Below, piece after piece: positions 1 through 10,528 of a DNA stretch of 64,000 nt (its first letter is position 1; every line of letters begins with the position of its first letter). The notes beneath the pieces are model-generated. The model searched no databases. It saw only the letters and a program-made list of their open reading frames with translations, and was not told the DNA's origin. The translations under genes were made by a program, and so were the position numbers. Source of the stretch: Dickeya poaceiphila (lineage in GTDB: Bacteria; Pseudomonadota; Gammaproteobacteria; Enterobacterales; Enterobacteriaceae); assembly GCF_007858975.2 (NCBI RefSeq), contig NZ_CP042220.2, positions 3,658,001 to 3,722,000 of the forward strand, read 5' to 3'.

Positions 1-122
1 GTACGCTATGGGTTCAGGCCGTGCTGAATAATGATCTGGAGGTGGACAGCGTGTTGCGAGTGCGTGACGACAGCAGTAGCCAACTCGCCATTCAGCCGTT
101 GCCCTATGCGCTGGACGAGTAA
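1..122 (+). CDS. ygfZ: tRNA-modifying protein YgfZ, C-terminal end (partial)
   Basis: Only the last 39 codons are present, read in the frame beginning at base 3 and ending in TAA at 120-122. The tail contains [16 protein letters not shown] and ends PLPYALDE, which resembles the C-terminus of E. coli YgfZ. YgfZ is a folate-binding protein that supports Fe-S enzymes such as the tRNA methylthiotransferase MiaB. The neighbour trhA (yqfA) is also its neighbour in E. coli, which supports the call. The rest of the gene lies before the window, so domain content cannot be checked. Confidence 0.8.
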   Translation, partial: TLWVQAVLNNDLEVDSVLRVRDDSSSQLAIQPLPYALDE

Positions 123-133
123 CCGTCCGATAA

Positions 134-170
134 AAACATCAGGGAGTGGCAGCTCCCTGATGTTTGTTTT
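134..170. terminator. Bidirectional intrinsic terminator between ygfZ and trhA
   Basis: A perfect stem CATCAGGGAG / CTCCCTGATG (137-146 with 153-162) has a six-base loop. On the plus strand it is followed by TTTGTTTT and on the minus strand by TTTTTAT, so it can stop both ygfZ and the convergent trhA. Confidence 0.85.
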
Positions 171-207
171 AAGGTGACACGGCTACAGCAGGTCTATCTG
201 TACCGGT

Positions 208-858
208 CTATCGCACGTACAGGTAAATCGCCAGAAAGTGGCATACGCTGCCGCCCAGTACAAACCCATGCCAGATAGCGTGATTAAACGGGATACGCTT
301 ACAGACGTAAAATACGACCCCCAGCGTATATATCACACCGCCTATCGCCAACAGCGTCACGCCGCCGGCAGACAACTTCATGGCCAGTTGATAAACCACA
401 ATCAACGACAACCAGCCCATCACCAGATAAGTGATGAGCGATAACACCTCAAACCGGTGCACAAACGCCAGCTTGAAAATGATGCCCAGCAATGCCAGGC
501 TCCAAATGGTGATCATCAACCCATACGCCAGCGGCGAATTGAGTCCTATCAATAAAAAAGGGGTATAGGTTCCGGCAATCAACAGATAGATAGCGCAGTG
601 ATCAAATTTTTTCAGCCACAGCTTCGCACGTTGATGAGGGATAGCGTGGTATAGCGTTGAAGCGAGAAACAGCAAAATCAGGCTACCGCCGTACAGGCTG
701 TAGCTGGTGATGGCCAGAGAAGTAGCACCATGATTGACTGCCTGTACCAGCAGTAACACCAACCCGACAATCCCAAACACACAACCGATTCCATGGCTGA
801 TACTGTTGGCAATTTCTTCCGCCAGTGTATACCCAGACTCCTCCACTTTCTTGTTCAT
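208..858 (-). CDS. trhA: Hemolysin III family membrane protein (TrhA/YqfA)
   Basis: The 216-residue protein begins [19 protein letters not shown] and has seven hydrophobic segments. It carries family hallmarks: an N-terminal E-x-x-N-x-x-x-H motif (EEIANSISH), the segment STLYHAIPH, and a C-terminal [11 protein letters not shown]. These polar residues form the metal-site pattern of the PAQR/hemolysin III (UPF0073) superfamily. Members have been linked to membrane energetics; true hemolysin activity is doubtful. The start at 858 is chosen because AAGAGGTT lies just upstream. A longer open frame to 1068 exists but runs through an ERIC repeat and is not coding. Head-to-tail convergence with ygfZ matches the E. 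coli order. Confidence 0.9.
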   Translation of the reverse strand: MNKKVEESGYTLAEEIANSISHGIGCVFGIVGLVLLLVQAVNHGATSLAITSYSLYGGSLILLFLASTLYHAIPHQRAKLWLKKFDHCAIYLLIAGTYTPFLLIGLNSPLAYGLMITIWSLALLGIIFKLAFVHRFEVLSLITYLVMGWLSLIVVYQLAMKLSAGGVTLLAIGGVIYTLGVVFYVCKRIPFNHAIWHGFVLGGSVCHFLAIYLYVR

Positions 859-893
859 ACCAACCTCTTGTCCCACACTGGCCCTATTATATC

Positions 894-1020
894 TATACCC
901 TAAATAATTCGAGTTGCAGGAAGGCGGCAACCGAGTGAATCCCCAGGAGCTTACCCAAGTAAGTGATTGGGGTGAGCGAGGGCAGCCAACACACCTGCAA
1001 CTTGAAGTATGACGGGTATA
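894..1020. repeat. ERIC (enterobacterial repetitive intergenic consensus) element
   Basis: A 127-bp imperfect palindrome. Its ends are inverted (TATACCC...AGTTGCAGG on the left, CCTGCAACTT...GGGTATA on the right). The centre holds GTGAATCCCCAGGAGCTTAC and AAGTAAGTGATTGGGGTGAG, which correspond to the two conserved ERIC core segments. It lies 35 bp upstream of the trhA start, between trhA and the divergent HD-domain gene, so it is probably transcribed in one of the leaders. Confidence 0.93.
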
Positions 1021-1212
1021 CACTGGTGCACCGGCTGCATCTCCCGCCCCCCCTGCTAACCTGAGCAAACTTTGAGCAGATTAACTGAGAGCAATTCCAG
1101 TGTACAGCTGTACGCTAAAATAAAAACCCGCTGCTTTTGAGTGGTATTCTTGCGTATTCATCTCTCAATACATCCCCTACAATGATGTCTCTTCATTACA
1201 GGAGGTTAACGG

Positions 1213-1821
1213 ATGTCGTCTGCTTTACCCGTACTGGATTTCGGCCCCATGACCGATGTCGTCCGGTTTCTAATGGAAATCGACAAACTCAAGAGTGTTC
1301 AGCGCCGTTCCAAAGTGATTGGTACTGATCGTCAGGAAGATTCTGCGGAGCATAGCTGGCATTTTGCCGTCGCCGTGATGAGCCTGGCTGCTTATGCCGA
1401 TGAAACTATCGACATCACCCGCGTACTGAAAATGGCCTTGATCCACGATATTGTGGAGATCGACGCTGGCGACGTTCTGGTGTATGACCTCAAAGCACGT
1501 GCAGCCATTCAGGAGCAGGAACACGCTGCCGCTGCGCGTATATTCGGCCTGCTGCCTCAACCACAGCATGACCAGTTTCTGGCGCTATGGCACGAATACG
1601 AAGCCGGAGATACCGCCGAAGCGCGCTTTGCATTGATGATTGATCGCGTCATGCCGGTATTGATGAACCTGCACAATGGCGGTCAAAGCTGGGTAGAAAA
1701 CGGTATCAAGCTGGAGCAGGTGCTGAACCGCAACGATTTTATCCGCGAGATTAACCCGGCGCTGTGGGGCTATCTGAAGCAACATCTGGAAAATGCGCAG
1801 GCGAAAGGCTGGCTGAAATAA
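1213..1821 (+). CDS. HD-domain metal-dependent phosphohydrolase (YfbR/HDDC2-like)
   Basis: A 202-residue soluble protein with the metal-binding pattern of an HD hydrolase: H47 in AEHSWHF, H78-D79 in IHDIVEIDAGD, and a later aspartate near residue 144 in LMIDRVMP. This layout fits the COG1896-type family, which includes the 5'-deoxynucleotidase YfbR and HDDC2. It is longer and clearly different from YfbR itself, so substrate is not assigned. A strong ribosome site (AGGAGG) sits 7 bases before the ATG. It stands alone: trhA is divergent and the LysE-type gene convergent. An earlier 63-codon frame starting at 1137 overlaps it and is not credible. Confidence 0.85.
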   Translation: MSSALPVLDFGPMTDVVRFLMEIDKLKSVQRRSKVIGTDRQEDSAEHSWHFAVAVMSLAAYADETIDITRVLKMALIHDIVEIDAGDVLVYDLKARAAIQEQEHAAAARIFGLLPQPQHDQFLALWHEYEAGDTAEARFALMIDRVMPVLMNLHNGGQSWVENGIKLEQVLNRNDFIREINPALWGYLKQHLENAQAKGWLK

Positions 1822-1833
1822 TCGGGTTCGCCG

Positions 1834-1856
1834 TGAGCGGCACAATGTGCCGCTCA
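1834..1856. terminator. Hairpin between convergent genes, possible weak terminator
   Basis: TGAGCGGCA and TGCCGCTCA pair around a CAATG loop, 12 bases after the stop of the HD-domain gene. No clear T-run follows on either strand, so termination strength is uncertain. Confidence 0.45.
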
Positions 1857-1881
1857 TAATCAGAAAAATTGCATTTTATAA

Positions 1882-2535
1882 TCAATTGCTTGCTGTCATC
1901 GCCAATTTCACGCCCATTGAAATAAACAGCACGCCAATAGTTTTATTCAAACAAAAGCGCACTGCCTTGCTGGCTTTCAGCTTACTACTGGCCATCGCGG
2001 TCGATACCGCGAGAAAGTGATACCACAGCATCGCGCTAGCATTGAACATCAACCCTAACATGATAAATGCCAGCGCTTTTTGCGGTGCCTGTGGGTCAAT
2101 GAACTGAGGTACGAACGCCAGAAAAAACAGCGCCACTTTAGGGTTCAGCACGTTGGTAAGAAACCCTTGCCAGTAGATTTTCCACATCGACAGCACAGGA
2201 CGACTGACGGGCTGGTCATCACTGCCGACAGCCGCAGCACGAGAGGCGGATTGATATCGCAACGCCTGTATGCCGATATAAACCAGATAGACCGCCCCCA
2301 GCACCTTCAACACCGTAAACGCCGTGGCCGAGGTAGCCAGAATGGCGGACAGCCCCAACGCCGCTGCCAGAACATGCACCAACGTGCCACAACCGATACC
2401 CAGCGCCGCTGCCGAACCTGCGCGCCATCCCTGAGATGAACTCTTCGTCATAATCAGTAGCGAATCCGGCCCCGGCATAATGTTGAGCAAAATGCCGGAG
2501 AAGATAAACAACGAAAGATCGTGAATCCCTAACAT
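1882..2535 (-). CDS. LysE/RhtB-family amino-acid exporter
   Basis: A 217-residue inner-membrane protein with five to six hydrophobic segments and the family signature NIMPGPDSLLIM near residues 18-29, followed by GWRAGSAAALGIGCGTLVH. Family members export amino acids such as threonine, homoserine, lysine or leucine; the substrate here cannot be read from sequence. The C-terminal segment FISMGVKLAMTASN is typical. It is transcribed in the same direction as the gcv operon but lies after that operon's terminator, so it probably has its own promoter in 2536-2634. Confidence 0.85.
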   Translation of the reverse strand: MLGIHDLSLFIFSGILLNIMPGPDSLLIMTKSSSQGWRAGSAAALGIGCGTLVHVLAAALGLSAILATSATAFTVLKVLGAVYLVYIGIQALRYQSASRAAAVGSDDQPVSRPVLSMWKIYWQGFLTNVLNPKVALFFLAFVPQFIDPQAPQKALAFIMLGLMFNASAMLWYHFLAVSTAMASSKLKASKAVRFCLNKTIGVLFISMGVKLAMTASN

Positions 2536-2634
2536 GATTTTCCACCTGCGTTAATTCTGACCACTCTCCCGTTCTGAGCCGATCTCAGGGAAGAAAACAC
2601 TCACTCTACCAGCCGGATTCCAAACCACGCCAGA

Positions 2635-2667
2635 CAAAAAAGCGGGAGACTCACGCCTCCCGCTTTA
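2635..2667 (-). terminator. Intrinsic terminator of the gcvTHP operon
   Basis: Perfect arms AAAGCGGGAG (2639-2648) and CTCCCGCTTT (2657-2666), 20 bases after the gcvP stop. On the minus strand the stem is followed by a T-run. Confidence 0.88.
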
Positions 2668-2685
2668 TGCAGTAAAAAACCGCGC

Positions 2686-5559
2686 TTACTGGTATTCGCT
2701 CATCGGCACACAGGAGCAGAACAGGTTACGGTCACCGTAGACGTCATCCAGACGTTTTACCGCCGGCCAGTACTTGTGAGTCTGCCCGGCTGGGAATACC
2801 GCTAATTCACGGCTATACGGATGCGACCAGTCGGCTGCCAGTTCAGTTTGGGTATGTGGCGCGTTCACCAGTGGGTTATCGTCATGCGGCCATTCACCGG
2901 CGGCAACACGGTCTACTTCCGCGCGAATCGCCAGCATCGCATTAATGAAACGGTCCAGTTCGACTTTGCTTTCCGACTCGGTCGGTTCGATCATCAGCGT
3001 GCCCGCGACCGGGAAGGACATAGTCGGCGCATGAAAACCGTAGTCGATCAAACGCTTAGCGATATCCATCTCACTGATGCCAGTGCCCTCTTTCAACGGA
3101 CGAATATCCAGAATGCACTCGTGTGCCACGCGACCATCGCGGCCAGTGTACAGCACCGGATAGGCATCTTTCAGGCGCGTCGCCACATAGTTGGCGTTCA
3201 GGATCGCCAGTTGGCTAGCCTGCTTCAGCCCCTGAGCACCCATCATACGGATATACATCCAGCTAATCGGCAGGATAGACGCGCTGCCGAACGGCGCGGC
3301 GGAAACTGCCCCCTGACGGGTCAGCACGCCATCCATTTCCACCACCTGGTGCCCCGGCACAAACGGCGCCAGATGCGCTTTCACGCCAATCGGTCCCATA
3401 CCTGGGCCACCGCCGCCGTGTGGAATGCAGAAGGTCTTGTGCAGGTTAAGGTGCGACACATCCGCGTCAATGTATCCCGGTGAGGTAATGCCTACCTGCG
3501 CGTTCATGTTGGCACCATCCAAATACACCTGGCCGCCGTACTGATGGACTATCTGGCACACTTCACGGATGGTTTCTTCATATACCCCATGGGTGGACGG
3601 ATAGGTCACCATGATGCAGGAAAGCTTATCGCCTGCCTGCTGCGCTTTTTCCCGCAGGTCGTGCAGGTCGATATTCCCTTGTTTGTCGCAGGCCACCACC
3701 ACTACCAGCATCCCCGCCATTTGGGCGGAAGCCGGGTTGGTGCCGTGGGCAGAACTCGGAATCAGGCAGAGATTGCGCTCGCCTTCATTGCGGCTTTCGT
3801 GATAACGGCGGATCGCCAGCAAACCGGCGTATTCCCCCTGCGCGCCGGAGTTCGGCTGCATACACACCGCGTCATAGCCAGTCAGTTGCACCAGCCAGTC
3901 GGACAACTGCGTGATCAGTTGACGATAACCCAGCGCCTGCTCAGTCGGGCAGAACGGATGCAGTTCGGCAAATTCCGGCCAGGTAATCGGCAGCATTTCC
4001 GCCACCGCATTGAGCTTCATGGTGCAGGAACCGAGCGGGATCATCGCCTGATTCAACGCCAGATCCTTACTTTCCAGACGATGCAGATAGCGCATCATCT
4101 CAGTTTCGCTATGGTACTGGTTGAACACCGGGTGAGTCAGGATGTCGTCACCGCGCAACAGCGCCGCCGGGATCGACGCCGACTGCTGGCTTACTGCTGC
4201 ATCCAGCGTATCGATGTCCAGCCCGTGATCGTCACCCAGCAGCACAGCGAACAGCGCCAGTACGTCATAACGGCTGGTGGTTTCATCCAATGCGATGCCC
4301 ACCGCGCCATCCAGGTCGGCGCGCAGGTTGATACCCGCGCTCAGCGCGCGGCTAAGCACCGCAGCCTTATCGGCAACCTCAACCGTCAACGTATCGAACC
4401 AGTGCTGATGACGCAGCGTCAGGCCGCGGGCCGTCAGACCGGCAGCCAGAATATCGGTCAAACGATGGATGCGTTCGGCGATGCGTTTCAGCCCTTGCGG
4501 CCCGTGATACACCGCGTACATCCCGGCAATGTTGGCCAGCAGCACCTGTGAAGTACAGATATTGGAGTTGGCTTTTTCACGGCGAATATGTTGTTCGCGG
4601 GTCTGCATCGCCATGCGCAGCGCGGTGTTACCGGCAGCATCGCGCGAAACGCCGATAATACGGCCCGGCATGGCGCGTTTGTATTCATCGCGGCAGGCGA
4701 AAAACGCCGCGTGCGGACCACCGTACCCCATCGGTACGCCGAAACGCTGGGCGGACCCCAGCACGATGTCAGCACCTTGCTTGCCCGGCGCATCAAGCAG
4801 CACCAGCGCCATGATGTCCGACACCACGCTGATGATCACTTTACGGCTTTTCAGCTCAGACATCAGCGCACGATAGTCGTGCAACTCGCCGGTGGTACCC
4901 ACCTGTTGCAGTAATACGCCGAAGATGTCGTCATATTTCACGGCGTCAGCGGCATTACCGGTGACGATGTCAAAACCGAAGGTCAGCGCACGAGTACGCA
5001 CCACATCCAGCGTCTGCGGATGCACATCGTCAGCAACGAAGAAACGATTGGCCTGCTTGAGCTTGCTGACGCGCTTCGCCATCGCCATCGCTTCTGCGGC
5101 GGCGGTCGCTTCATCCAACAACGAGGCGGAAGCCAGCTCCAGCCCGGTTAGATCCTGCGTCATCTGCTGGAAATTCAACAACGCTTCCAGACGCCCCTGC
5201 GATACTTCCGGCTGATACGGCGTATACGCGGTATACCAGCCCGGATTCTCCAGCACGTTGCGCAAAATCACCGGCGGCGTCAGCACCGCGTGATAGCCTA
5301 TGCCGATGTAATTTTTGTAACGCTGGTTGCGGCTGGCGATAGCTTTGAGTTCGGCCAACGCCTGATACTCGGTGGCAGCATCGCCAACCGCCGGCGGTTG
5401 AGGCAACTGAATATCGGCGGGTACGATGTGGCGGATAAGCTCATCCAGCGAATTCTCGCCAATGGCAGCCAGCATCTGCTGTTGCTGAGCGGCTGACGGG
5501 CCGATATGGCGCTCCGTGAAGGCACTGCCGTGTTCGAGTTGACTGAGAGTCTGAGTCAT
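2686..5559 (-). CDS. gcvP: Glycine dehydrogenase (decarboxylating), glycine cleavage P-protein
   Basis: A 957-residue PLP enzyme, the same length as E. coli GcvP. It decarboxylates glycine and passes the aminomethyl group to lipoyl-GcvH in the cytosol. The PLP lysine lies in [20 protein letters not shown] (about residue 706); the glycine-rich loop after it is diagnostic. The N-terminal half is the inactive structural copy of the aminotransferase fold. The start [20 protein letters not shown] at 5559 matches the family; an open frame continues 68 codons further upstream but covers intergenic DNA and a hairpin. It is the last gene of gcvT-gcvH-gcvP. Confidence 0.97.
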   Translation of the reverse strand: MTQTLSQLEHGSAFTERHIGPSAAQQQQMLAAIGENSLDELIRHIVPADIQLPQPPAVGDAATEYQALAELKAIASRNQRYKNYIGIGYHAVLTPPVILRNVLENPGWYTAYTPYQPEVSQGRLEALLNFQQMTQDLTGLELASASLLDEATAAAEAMAMAKRVSKLKQANRFFVADDVHPQTLDVVRTRALTFGFDIVTGNAADAVKYDDIFGVLLQQVGTTGELHDYRALMSELKSRKVIISVVSDIMALVLLDAPGKQGADIVLGSAQRFGVPMGYGGPHAAFFACRDEYKRAMPGRIIGVSRDAAGNTALRMAMQTREQHIRREKANSNICTSQVLLANIAGMYAVYHGPQGLKRIAERIHRLTDILAAGLTARGLTLRHQHWFDTLTVEVADKAAVLSRALSAGINLRADLDGAVGIALDETTSRYDVLALFAVLLGDDHGLDIDTLDAAVSQQSASIPAALLRGDDILTHPVFNQYHSETEMMRYLHRLESKDLALNQAMIPLGSCTMKLNAVAEMLPITWPEFAELHPFCPTEQALGYRQLITQLSDWLVQLTGYDAVCMQPNSGAQGEYAGLLAIRRYHESRNEGERNLCLIPSSAHGTNPASAQMAGMLVVVVACDKQGNIDLHDLREKAQQAGDKLSCIMVTYPSTHGVYEETIREVCQIVHQYGGQVYLDGANMNAQVGITSPGYIDADVSHLNLHKTFCIPHGGGGPGMGPIGVKAHLAPFVPGHQVVEMDGVLTRQGAVSAAPFGSASILPISWMYIRMMGAQGLKQASQLAILNANYVATRLKDAYPVLYTGRDGRVAHECILDIRPLKEGTGISEMDIAKRLIDYGFHAPTMSFPVAGTLMIEPTESESKVELDRFINAMLAIRAEVDRVAAGEWPHDDNPLVNAPHTQTELAADWSHPYSRELAVFPAGQTHKYWPAVKRLDDVYGDRNLFCSCVPMSEYQ

Positions 5560-5671
5560 GTGGGGGAATTTCCTGCATTGAGCACAGTTGTGTGCAGCGC
5601 AATTAAACAAGTTCAGAAAACAAGCAAACCATTCGCAAAAAAACAAATCACAAAACAAGCGGACCATAACA

Positions 5672-5702
5672 ACGCCCCGTCCTGGGAAGCGGACGGGGGC
5701 GT
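5672..5702 (-). other. GC-rich hairpin between gcvH and gcvP
   Basis: ACGCCCCGTCC (5672-5682) pairs with GGACGGGGGCGT (5691-5702), with one bulged base, directly after the gcvH stop. On the minus strand it is followed by TTGTTATGG rather than a full T-run. It may stabilise the upstream message or partly terminate transcription, lowering gcvP relative to gcvH. The effect is inferred. Confidence 0.55.
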
Positions 5703-5707
5703 CAGGC

Positions 5708-6112
5708 TTATTCTTCTTCGTCGTCTTCTTCTTCCAGCAGCGCCTGATAGCCAGCGGCATCAAGCAATTCGTTCAGCTCGGTTTCGTCAGAAGCTTTGAT
5801 GCGGAACAGCCAACCTTCAGCGTAAGGCGCACTGTTCACCAGTTCCGGGGCGCCTTCCAGCTCTTCATTGATTTCCACGATTTCACCGCTGATCGGCGCG
5901 TAGATGTCGGATGCCGCCTTGACGGACTCCGCCACCGCGCAATCATCACCGGCGTTAACCGTACTACCGACTTCCGGCAGATCGACAAACACCATATCAC
6001 CCAGCAATTCCTGTGCGTGCTCGGTGATGCCCACGCTGTAAACGCCATTGCCTTCCGCCATCACCCACTCATGGGATGAGGTATATTTCAGTTCTGCCGG
6101 GACATTACTCAT
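5708..6112 (-). CDS. gcvH: Glycine cleavage system H-protein
   Basis: A 134-residue lipoyl carrier that shuttles the methylamine group between GcvP, GcvT and lipoamide dehydrogenase. The lipoylated lysine is in [15 protein letters not shown]. The start [17 protein letters not shown] at 6112 matches E. coli and has AGGAG 10 bases upstream; a GTG two codons earlier is too close to that site. The C-terminus is extended by an acidic tail ([10 protein letters not shown]) a few residues longer than in E. coli. It is 31 bp after gcvT and shares its operon. Confidence 0.97.
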   Translation of the reverse strand: MSNVPAELKYTSSHEWVMAEGNGVYSVGITEHAQELLGDMVFVDLPEVGSTVNAGDDCAVAESVKAASDIYAPISGEIVEINEELEGAPELVNSAPYAEGWLFRIKASDETELNELLDAAGYQALLEEEDDEEE

Positions 6113-6143
6113 TGCCACGTTCTCCTTCCATTAACGCTAAAAA

Positions 6144-7244
6144 TTAAAACTGAACCAATGCCTTGCCAGCGCGGACGAAATTCGGTTTGGTCACATGCAC
6201 CGGCATTTCACGATTGCGAATCTGCACAACAGCCTGCTCTCCGATACCGGCAGGAACACGGGCCAGCGCAATGCTGACCCCCAGCGTGGGCGAAAACGAC
6301 CCGCTGGTGATCACCCCTTCCTGCATCACGCCATGATTATCGGTAAAGCGGACCGGTTGACCGTGACGCAACACGCCTTTTTCAGTCATCACCAAACCAA
6401 CCAGTTGTTCAGTGCCTTCAGACTGCTGACGTTCAAGCGCATCACGGCCAATAAACTGACGATCCTCCGGCTGCCAGGCGATGGTCCAGCCCATGTTGGC
6501 CGCCAGCGGAGAGACGGATTCATCCATATCCTGACCGTACAGATTCATGCCCGCTTCCAGACGCAACGTGTCACGCGCGCCCAGTCCACAGGGTTTAACA
6601 CCGGCTGCCAGCAGTTGTTGCCAGAAGCTGACCGCCTGTTCCTGCGGCAACGCAATTTCATAGCCTGCTTCGCCAGTATAGCCAGTGGTGGCGATAAAGA
6701 GGTCGCCGGCCTGCACACCAAAGAAGGGTTTCATGCCAGCCACTTGTTCGCGTTGAGCATCGCTCAGCAGGCTGCGCACTTTTTCCTGTGCCTGCGGCCC
6801 TTGCACCGCGATCAGCGACAGATCTTCACGTTCACTAATCTCCACCATGAACGGTTTGGCGTGTTCGGTAATCCAGGCCAAATCTTTCTCGCGGGTAGCG
6901 GAGTTCACTACCAGCCGGAAATAGTCTTCAGTCTGGAAATAAACGATAAGATCGTCGATCACGCCAGCAGATGGCGTCAGCATGGCGGTATAGAGCGCCT
7001 TGCCAGGTTGGGTAAGTTTTGCGACGTCATTTGCCAACAGATAACGCAAAAATTCGCGGACGCGGACACCGCGCAGATCCACAATCGTCATGTGCGACAC
7101 ATCAAACATGCCAGCGTTGTTGCGTACAGTGTGATGTTCATCCAACTGAGAGCCATAATGCAGCGGCATCATCCAGCCATGAAAGTCCACCACTTTGGCG
7201 CCATCGGCCAGATGCTGTTCATACAACGGGGTGCGGTTTGCCAT
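6144..7244 (-). CDS. gcvT: Aminomethyltransferase, glycine cleavage T-protein
   Basis: A 366-residue tetrahydrofolate-dependent enzyme that releases ammonia from aminomethyl-lipoyl-GcvH and makes 5,10-methylene-THF. Family landmarks include [28 protein letters not shown] near the N-terminus and [16 protein letters not shown] (the folate-site aspartate region). E. coli GcvT is 364 residues. It is the first gene of the operon; the upstream 360 bp are very AT-rich, which fits Lrp/GcvA-type control known in enterobacteria. No glycine riboswitch was recognised. Confidence 0.97.
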   Translation of the reverse strand: MANRTPLYEQHLADGAKVVDFHGWMMPLHYGSQLDEHHTVRNNAGMFDVSHMTIVDLRGVRVREFLRYLLANDVAKLTQPGKALYTAMLTPSAGVIDDLIVYFQTEDYFRLVVNSATREKDLAWITEHAKPFMVEISEREDLSLIAVQGPQAQEKVRSLLSDAQREQVAGMKPFFGVQAGDLFIATTGYTGEAGYEIALPQEQAVSFWQQLLAAGVKPCGLGARDTLRLEAGMNLYGQDMDESVSPLAANMGWTIAWQPEDRQFIGRDALERQQSEGTEQLVGLVMTEKGVLRHGQPVRFTDNHGVMQEGVITSGSFSPTLGVSIALARVPAGIGEQAVVQIRNREMPVHVTKPNFVRAGKALVQF

Positions 7245-8010
7245 TTTTTTCTCTCTACGTTAGCTGCGCGTTGTGGTTAGCTGCGCGTTGAGGCGCCAGG
7301 CCCACGACGCAAACGTTTATTCTGCCCTGAACTTACCACCGAAGCCGACATTCCACCACTCCCACAACCATAAGTTTATCTATATAAAAAGATAAACCCA
7401 CATCAAATAACACAAACAAGTGATTAGCGTATAAATTCAAAAAATAAAAAATAATCAAAATATAAATCCAAATAAAAAAATAAAATCAACACTACTTATT
7501 ATTAAAAAATGATTTTATGGTTTGATATCAGAGGGGATTCCCGCAATTTAAATTAGATAAAATAATGCGAAAAAACCATAAAATTAGATTATTTCAGGCA
7601 ACATGACATCATCGTCATTAGCTAATTTTGTGATCGTCGTAGATATCCTCCCGCCAGCAGCAAAGTACATTGCTGTCAGGCAAGACAGCCAAAGACGGAG
7701 CATTACCATTAAAAATCGCTGTGATGATGTCAGGAGAGTAGGGCATCGTATCAATCGAATTACTGACAAGGCGATTGGCCAATGTGAGACGGGATATGGC
7801 AAAAAAACGCGCGTCCTGCCAATATCGGGCTGTTTATCTGGCCGCGCCTCAGCGCGAACCGGTCAACCAAGCTCCCATCACAGGGAGCTTCAGGACGCGT
7901 GGAGCAACAGAGAACCCACCGTGTCTACACGATAGGCGAACAGCGCTCTACGAGGCTGCAATGCTTTGCAGCCGGTAGGTTCGACATATCTGAACCGGGC
8001 GTATGACGCA
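7245..8010. other. 766-bp gene-free interval between gcvT and budB
   Basis: Bases 7259-7290 hold a near-perfect tandem copy of GTTAGCTGCGCGTTG in the gcvT leader. About 7380-7610 is strongly AT-rich with many A-tracts, a plausible bent regulatory region for gcvT. About 7620-8010 is of normal composition and contains two perfect hairpins, AAGCTCCC/GGGAGCTT (7869-7890) and GGCTGCAA/TTGCAGCC (7954-7973), neither followed by a T-run. No convincing protein gene is present; a 110-codon frame at 7603 has no family resemblance that I recognise. Confidence 0.6.
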
Positions 8011-9690
8011 TCAGATCAGGTGGCTGATGTTGACGTTCTCCATCAGATAATGGTTATCGGAGTAGTCCACTGGAATGGCAATCACCGCCGGGCCATCCAC
8101 ATCCATCGCCTGCCAGAGTTTCGGCACCAGTTCAGCCGCCGATTCCACGGCAAACCCTTTGGCGCCGAAGGCTTCCGCATAGGCTTTGAAATCGATAGGG
8201 CCGAATTTGACGCCGGAAGCACGGTGATATTTTTTCTCTTCCTGAATTTCCACCATGTTGTAGGCGTTATCTACCCAGATGATGTGCAGAATGTTGGATT
8301 TCAGCCGCACCGCCGTTTCCAGCTCCATGCTGGATTGCATGAAACCGCCATCCCCGGATACCGACACCACCTTCTGGTTCGGATTCACCAGTGCGGCGGC
8401 AATCGCCCACGGCAGCGCGACTCCCATCGTCTGCTGCCCATTAGTCATCAACACCTGACGGGCGCGGAAGCTATAAAGATAGCGCGCCAGCCAGATATGG
8501 AAACTGCCCATGTCCACACACAAGGTGACGTCTTTATTGACCAGATCCTGCATTACCCGCACCAGCCGCAGCGGATGGATGGCGAAGCCGTCCATGTTGA
8601 TAGCGCGGGTCGCCAGTTGATGGCGCAGTTGACGACGTTCTTCCAGAATCGCCTCCGACTGGGGCGACAGCACAATCGGCGAGCTTAATTGGTCGTTGAG
8701 CATATCGATAGTGATGCTAATGTCGCCCACCAGTTCCACATCGGGGCGGTAGGTGTTTTCCACCTCGGCGGGCAGCACATCAATGTGCACCAGCGTGGCA
8801 TGACCTGAATTCCACAGCGCCGGCGCATACTCCACCGGGCTGTAACCGACCGTGACGATAAGGTCTGCCTGCTGTAGCAACTTGTCGCCGGCCTGATTGT
8901 TGAACAACCCTACCCGACCGGCAAAATGGTCAAAATGTTGTTGATCAATCACCCCGGCGGCCTGATAGGTACTGGTCACCGGCAAACGGCTATGATGCAG
9001 TAACCGTCGCAGCGCTTGCGCGTTCTTCGGCTGGCTGGCCATCAACCCCAGCAACAGTATCGGGTTTTTGGCTTTTTTTATCAGCCCGGCTACCCGTTCG
9101 ACATCCGCATGTGGTGCGCTGTTAAGGGTTGGCAGGCTGGTATAAGCAAGAATCGGGCTGTCAGCCGGTTCGTTGACAATATCTTCCGGCAGGCTAATGA
9201 ACGCAGCGCCTGGTCGGCCAAACTCAGCGGCGCGAAAGGCGTTGGCCATCACTTCTGAAATCGCTGACGATACAGTGATTTCAGCGCTGTATTTGGTCAC
9301 CGGCTGAAACAGGCTGACGGTATCCAGGCTCTGGTGGGTCAACTTCAGACGGTCGGCGCGTTTAACCGCACCACCCAATGCCACCATGGGGTCACCTTCC
9401 GACGTCGCAGTAGCCAACCCGGTGACCAGATTAGAACAGCCGGGACCAGAGGTCACCAGCGTTACGCCTGCCTTGCCGGTCAGGCGACCAACTGCCGCCG
9501 CCATAAAAGCGCCATTGGCTTCATGCCGCACAGGAATGGTTTGAATCGACGAATCGACCAACGAATCAAACACGCGATCGACTTTTGCACCAGGAATGCC
9601 GAAGACATAGTTGACGCCTTGCTGCTCAAGATGTTTTACGATCAGCTCCGCACCGCTAGACCAATGCTGTTGACCATCCATATTTTTCAT
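8011..9690 (-). CDS. budB: Catabolic acetolactate synthase
   Basis: A 559-residue ThDP enzyme that condenses two pyruvates to alpha-acetolactate at the head of the acetoin/2,3-butanediol pathway. It has the ThDP glutamate region [25 protein letters not shown], and the C-terminal ThDP motif [21 protein letters not shown]. The run [15 protein letters not shown], with no FAD-enzyme-specific regulatory subunit encoded nearby, is typical of the catabolic BudB/AlsS type rather than the biosynthetic IlvB/G/I type. The start [10 protein letters not shown] at 9690 is preferred because AGAGG lies 9 bases upstream; an ATG six codons earlier overlaps that site. It follows budA by 55 bp. Confidence 0.95.
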   Translation of the reverse strand: MKNMDGQQHWSSGAELIVKHLEQQGVNYVFGIPGAKVDRVFDSLVDSSIQTIPVRHEANGAFMAAAVGRLTGKAGVTLVTSGPGCSNLVTGLATATSEGDPMVALGGAVKRADRLKLTHQSLDTVSLFQPVTKYSAEITVSSAISEVMANAFRAAEFGRPGAAFISLPEDIVNEPADSPILAYTSLPTLNSAPHADVERVAGLIKKAKNPILLLGLMASQPKNAQALRRLLHHSRLPVTSTYQAAGVIDQQHFDHFAGRVGLFNNQAGDKLLQQADLIVTVGYSPVEYAPALWNSGHATLVHIDVLPAEVENTYRPDVELVGDISITIDMLNDQLSSPIVLSPQSEAILEERRQLRHQLATRAINMDGFAIHPLRLVRVMQDLVNKDVTLCVDMGSFHIWLARYLYSFRARQVLMTNGQQTMGVALPWAIAAALVNPNQKVVSVSGDGGFMQSSMELETAVRLKSNILHIIWVDNAYNMVEIQEEKKYHRASGVKFGPIDFKAYAEAFGAKGFAVESAAELVPKLWQAMDVDGPAVIAIPVDYSDNHYLMENVNISHLI

Positions 9691-9745
9691 AACATTTATC
9701 CTCTGCATAACAGTGTGCTTGTGCTTTCAGTACCTGCGCGATGCG

Positions 9746-10528
9746 TTAGCTCTCTACGGAGTGAATAACGCTATCGAGATTTTCAGGGGATAAATTGGCT
9801 TTCAGGAAATCCCTGTCGCGGGGAAGATCGATGACCAGTTTGGCGATAGAGCCAAACGTCAGTACCCCTTCTTCCAATCGATAATCAAGGATATGCCCAC
9901 CGCCTTTACGGTCATCGGTAATGAAATGCTCGTGATAACCAGCCACATTAATCCCCTGAACATAGGCAGGACTACGGAAACCGATAACGCTGCCCTGACA
10001 CTGTTCGAAATGGAACGTGGGTTGTTGGGCAATCGCTTCCAGCATCGGTTTATAAGGACGTTCCTGGCGAGGCACCGTGCGGGTTTCTACATGGCTAAAC
10101 CGGCCATCTATCCGCAGGGCACAAAACAGATTCTCTGTTGCAATCAAGTCATCAATGCGTTGATGAATCGCTTCACGGTCAATAGATTGTCCGAAATGGA
10201 TCTGCTCCGTTGGCCGGAAAAAGGTCATTACCGCGAAGGGCGTTTTCTGGTATGGCAGCGCCGCACGGGCACTGCCATCTTCACGCAATTGAAAGATGCG
10301 GCTGTTGAGCGCGACCAGCTCACCGTCAAGATCATTAAACGTCCCTAATCCGAAATCGCCATGTTTAAGCAGTTCCTCCATGGTGATGTTACCTTCATAA
10401 ACCCCATTAATAAGGCCGCTCATTAATGAGGTCTGATAAATAACGCACTCCGGATGCTGTTTCTGATGATGAAGTGCAAAGCTGGTCAGTTCCCTGACGC
10501 AAGGATCGACGCAGTTAACATCTTTCAT
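9746..10528 (-). CDS. budA: Alpha-acetolactate decarboxylase
   Basis: A 260-residue zinc enzyme that converts acetolactate to acetoin, diverting pyruvate to a neutral product under fermentative or acid conditions. The metal-binding histidine cluster is visible in GYHEHFITDDRKGGGHILDY. The catalytic glutamate region LMSGLINGVYEGNITMEELL lies near the N-terminus. GGGAAGAGAT precedes the ATG. It is the first gene of budA-budB, divergent from budR. No butanediol dehydrogenase (budC) follows in this window. Confidence 0.95.
   Translation of the reverse strand: MKDVNCVDPCVRELTSFALHHQKQHPECVIYQTSLMSGLINGVYEGNITMEELLKHGDFGLGTFNDLDGELVALNSRIFQLREDGSARAALPYQKTPFAVMTFFRPTEQIHFGQSIDREAIHQRIDDLIATENLFCALRIDGRFSHVETRTVPRQERPYKPMLEAIAQQPTFHFEQCQGSVIGFRSPAYVQGINVAGYHEHFITDDRKGGGHILDYRLEEGVLTFGSIAKLVIDLPRDRDFLKANLSPENLDSVIHSVES

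Noticed and set aside
859..1068. N-terminal extension of trhA by 70 codons
   Set aside because: The extension reads through an ERIC repeat, and a good ribosome site lies at the internal ATG at 858, where the family start begins.
7245..7600. Glycine riboswitch in the gcvT leader
   Set aside because: No paired aptamer pattern could be seen, and enterobacterial gcv operons are controlled by GcvA, Lrp and PurR instead.
7603..7935. A 110-codon frame between gcvT and budB
   Set aside because: No ribosome site, no recognisable family, and unusual composition; most likely chance.
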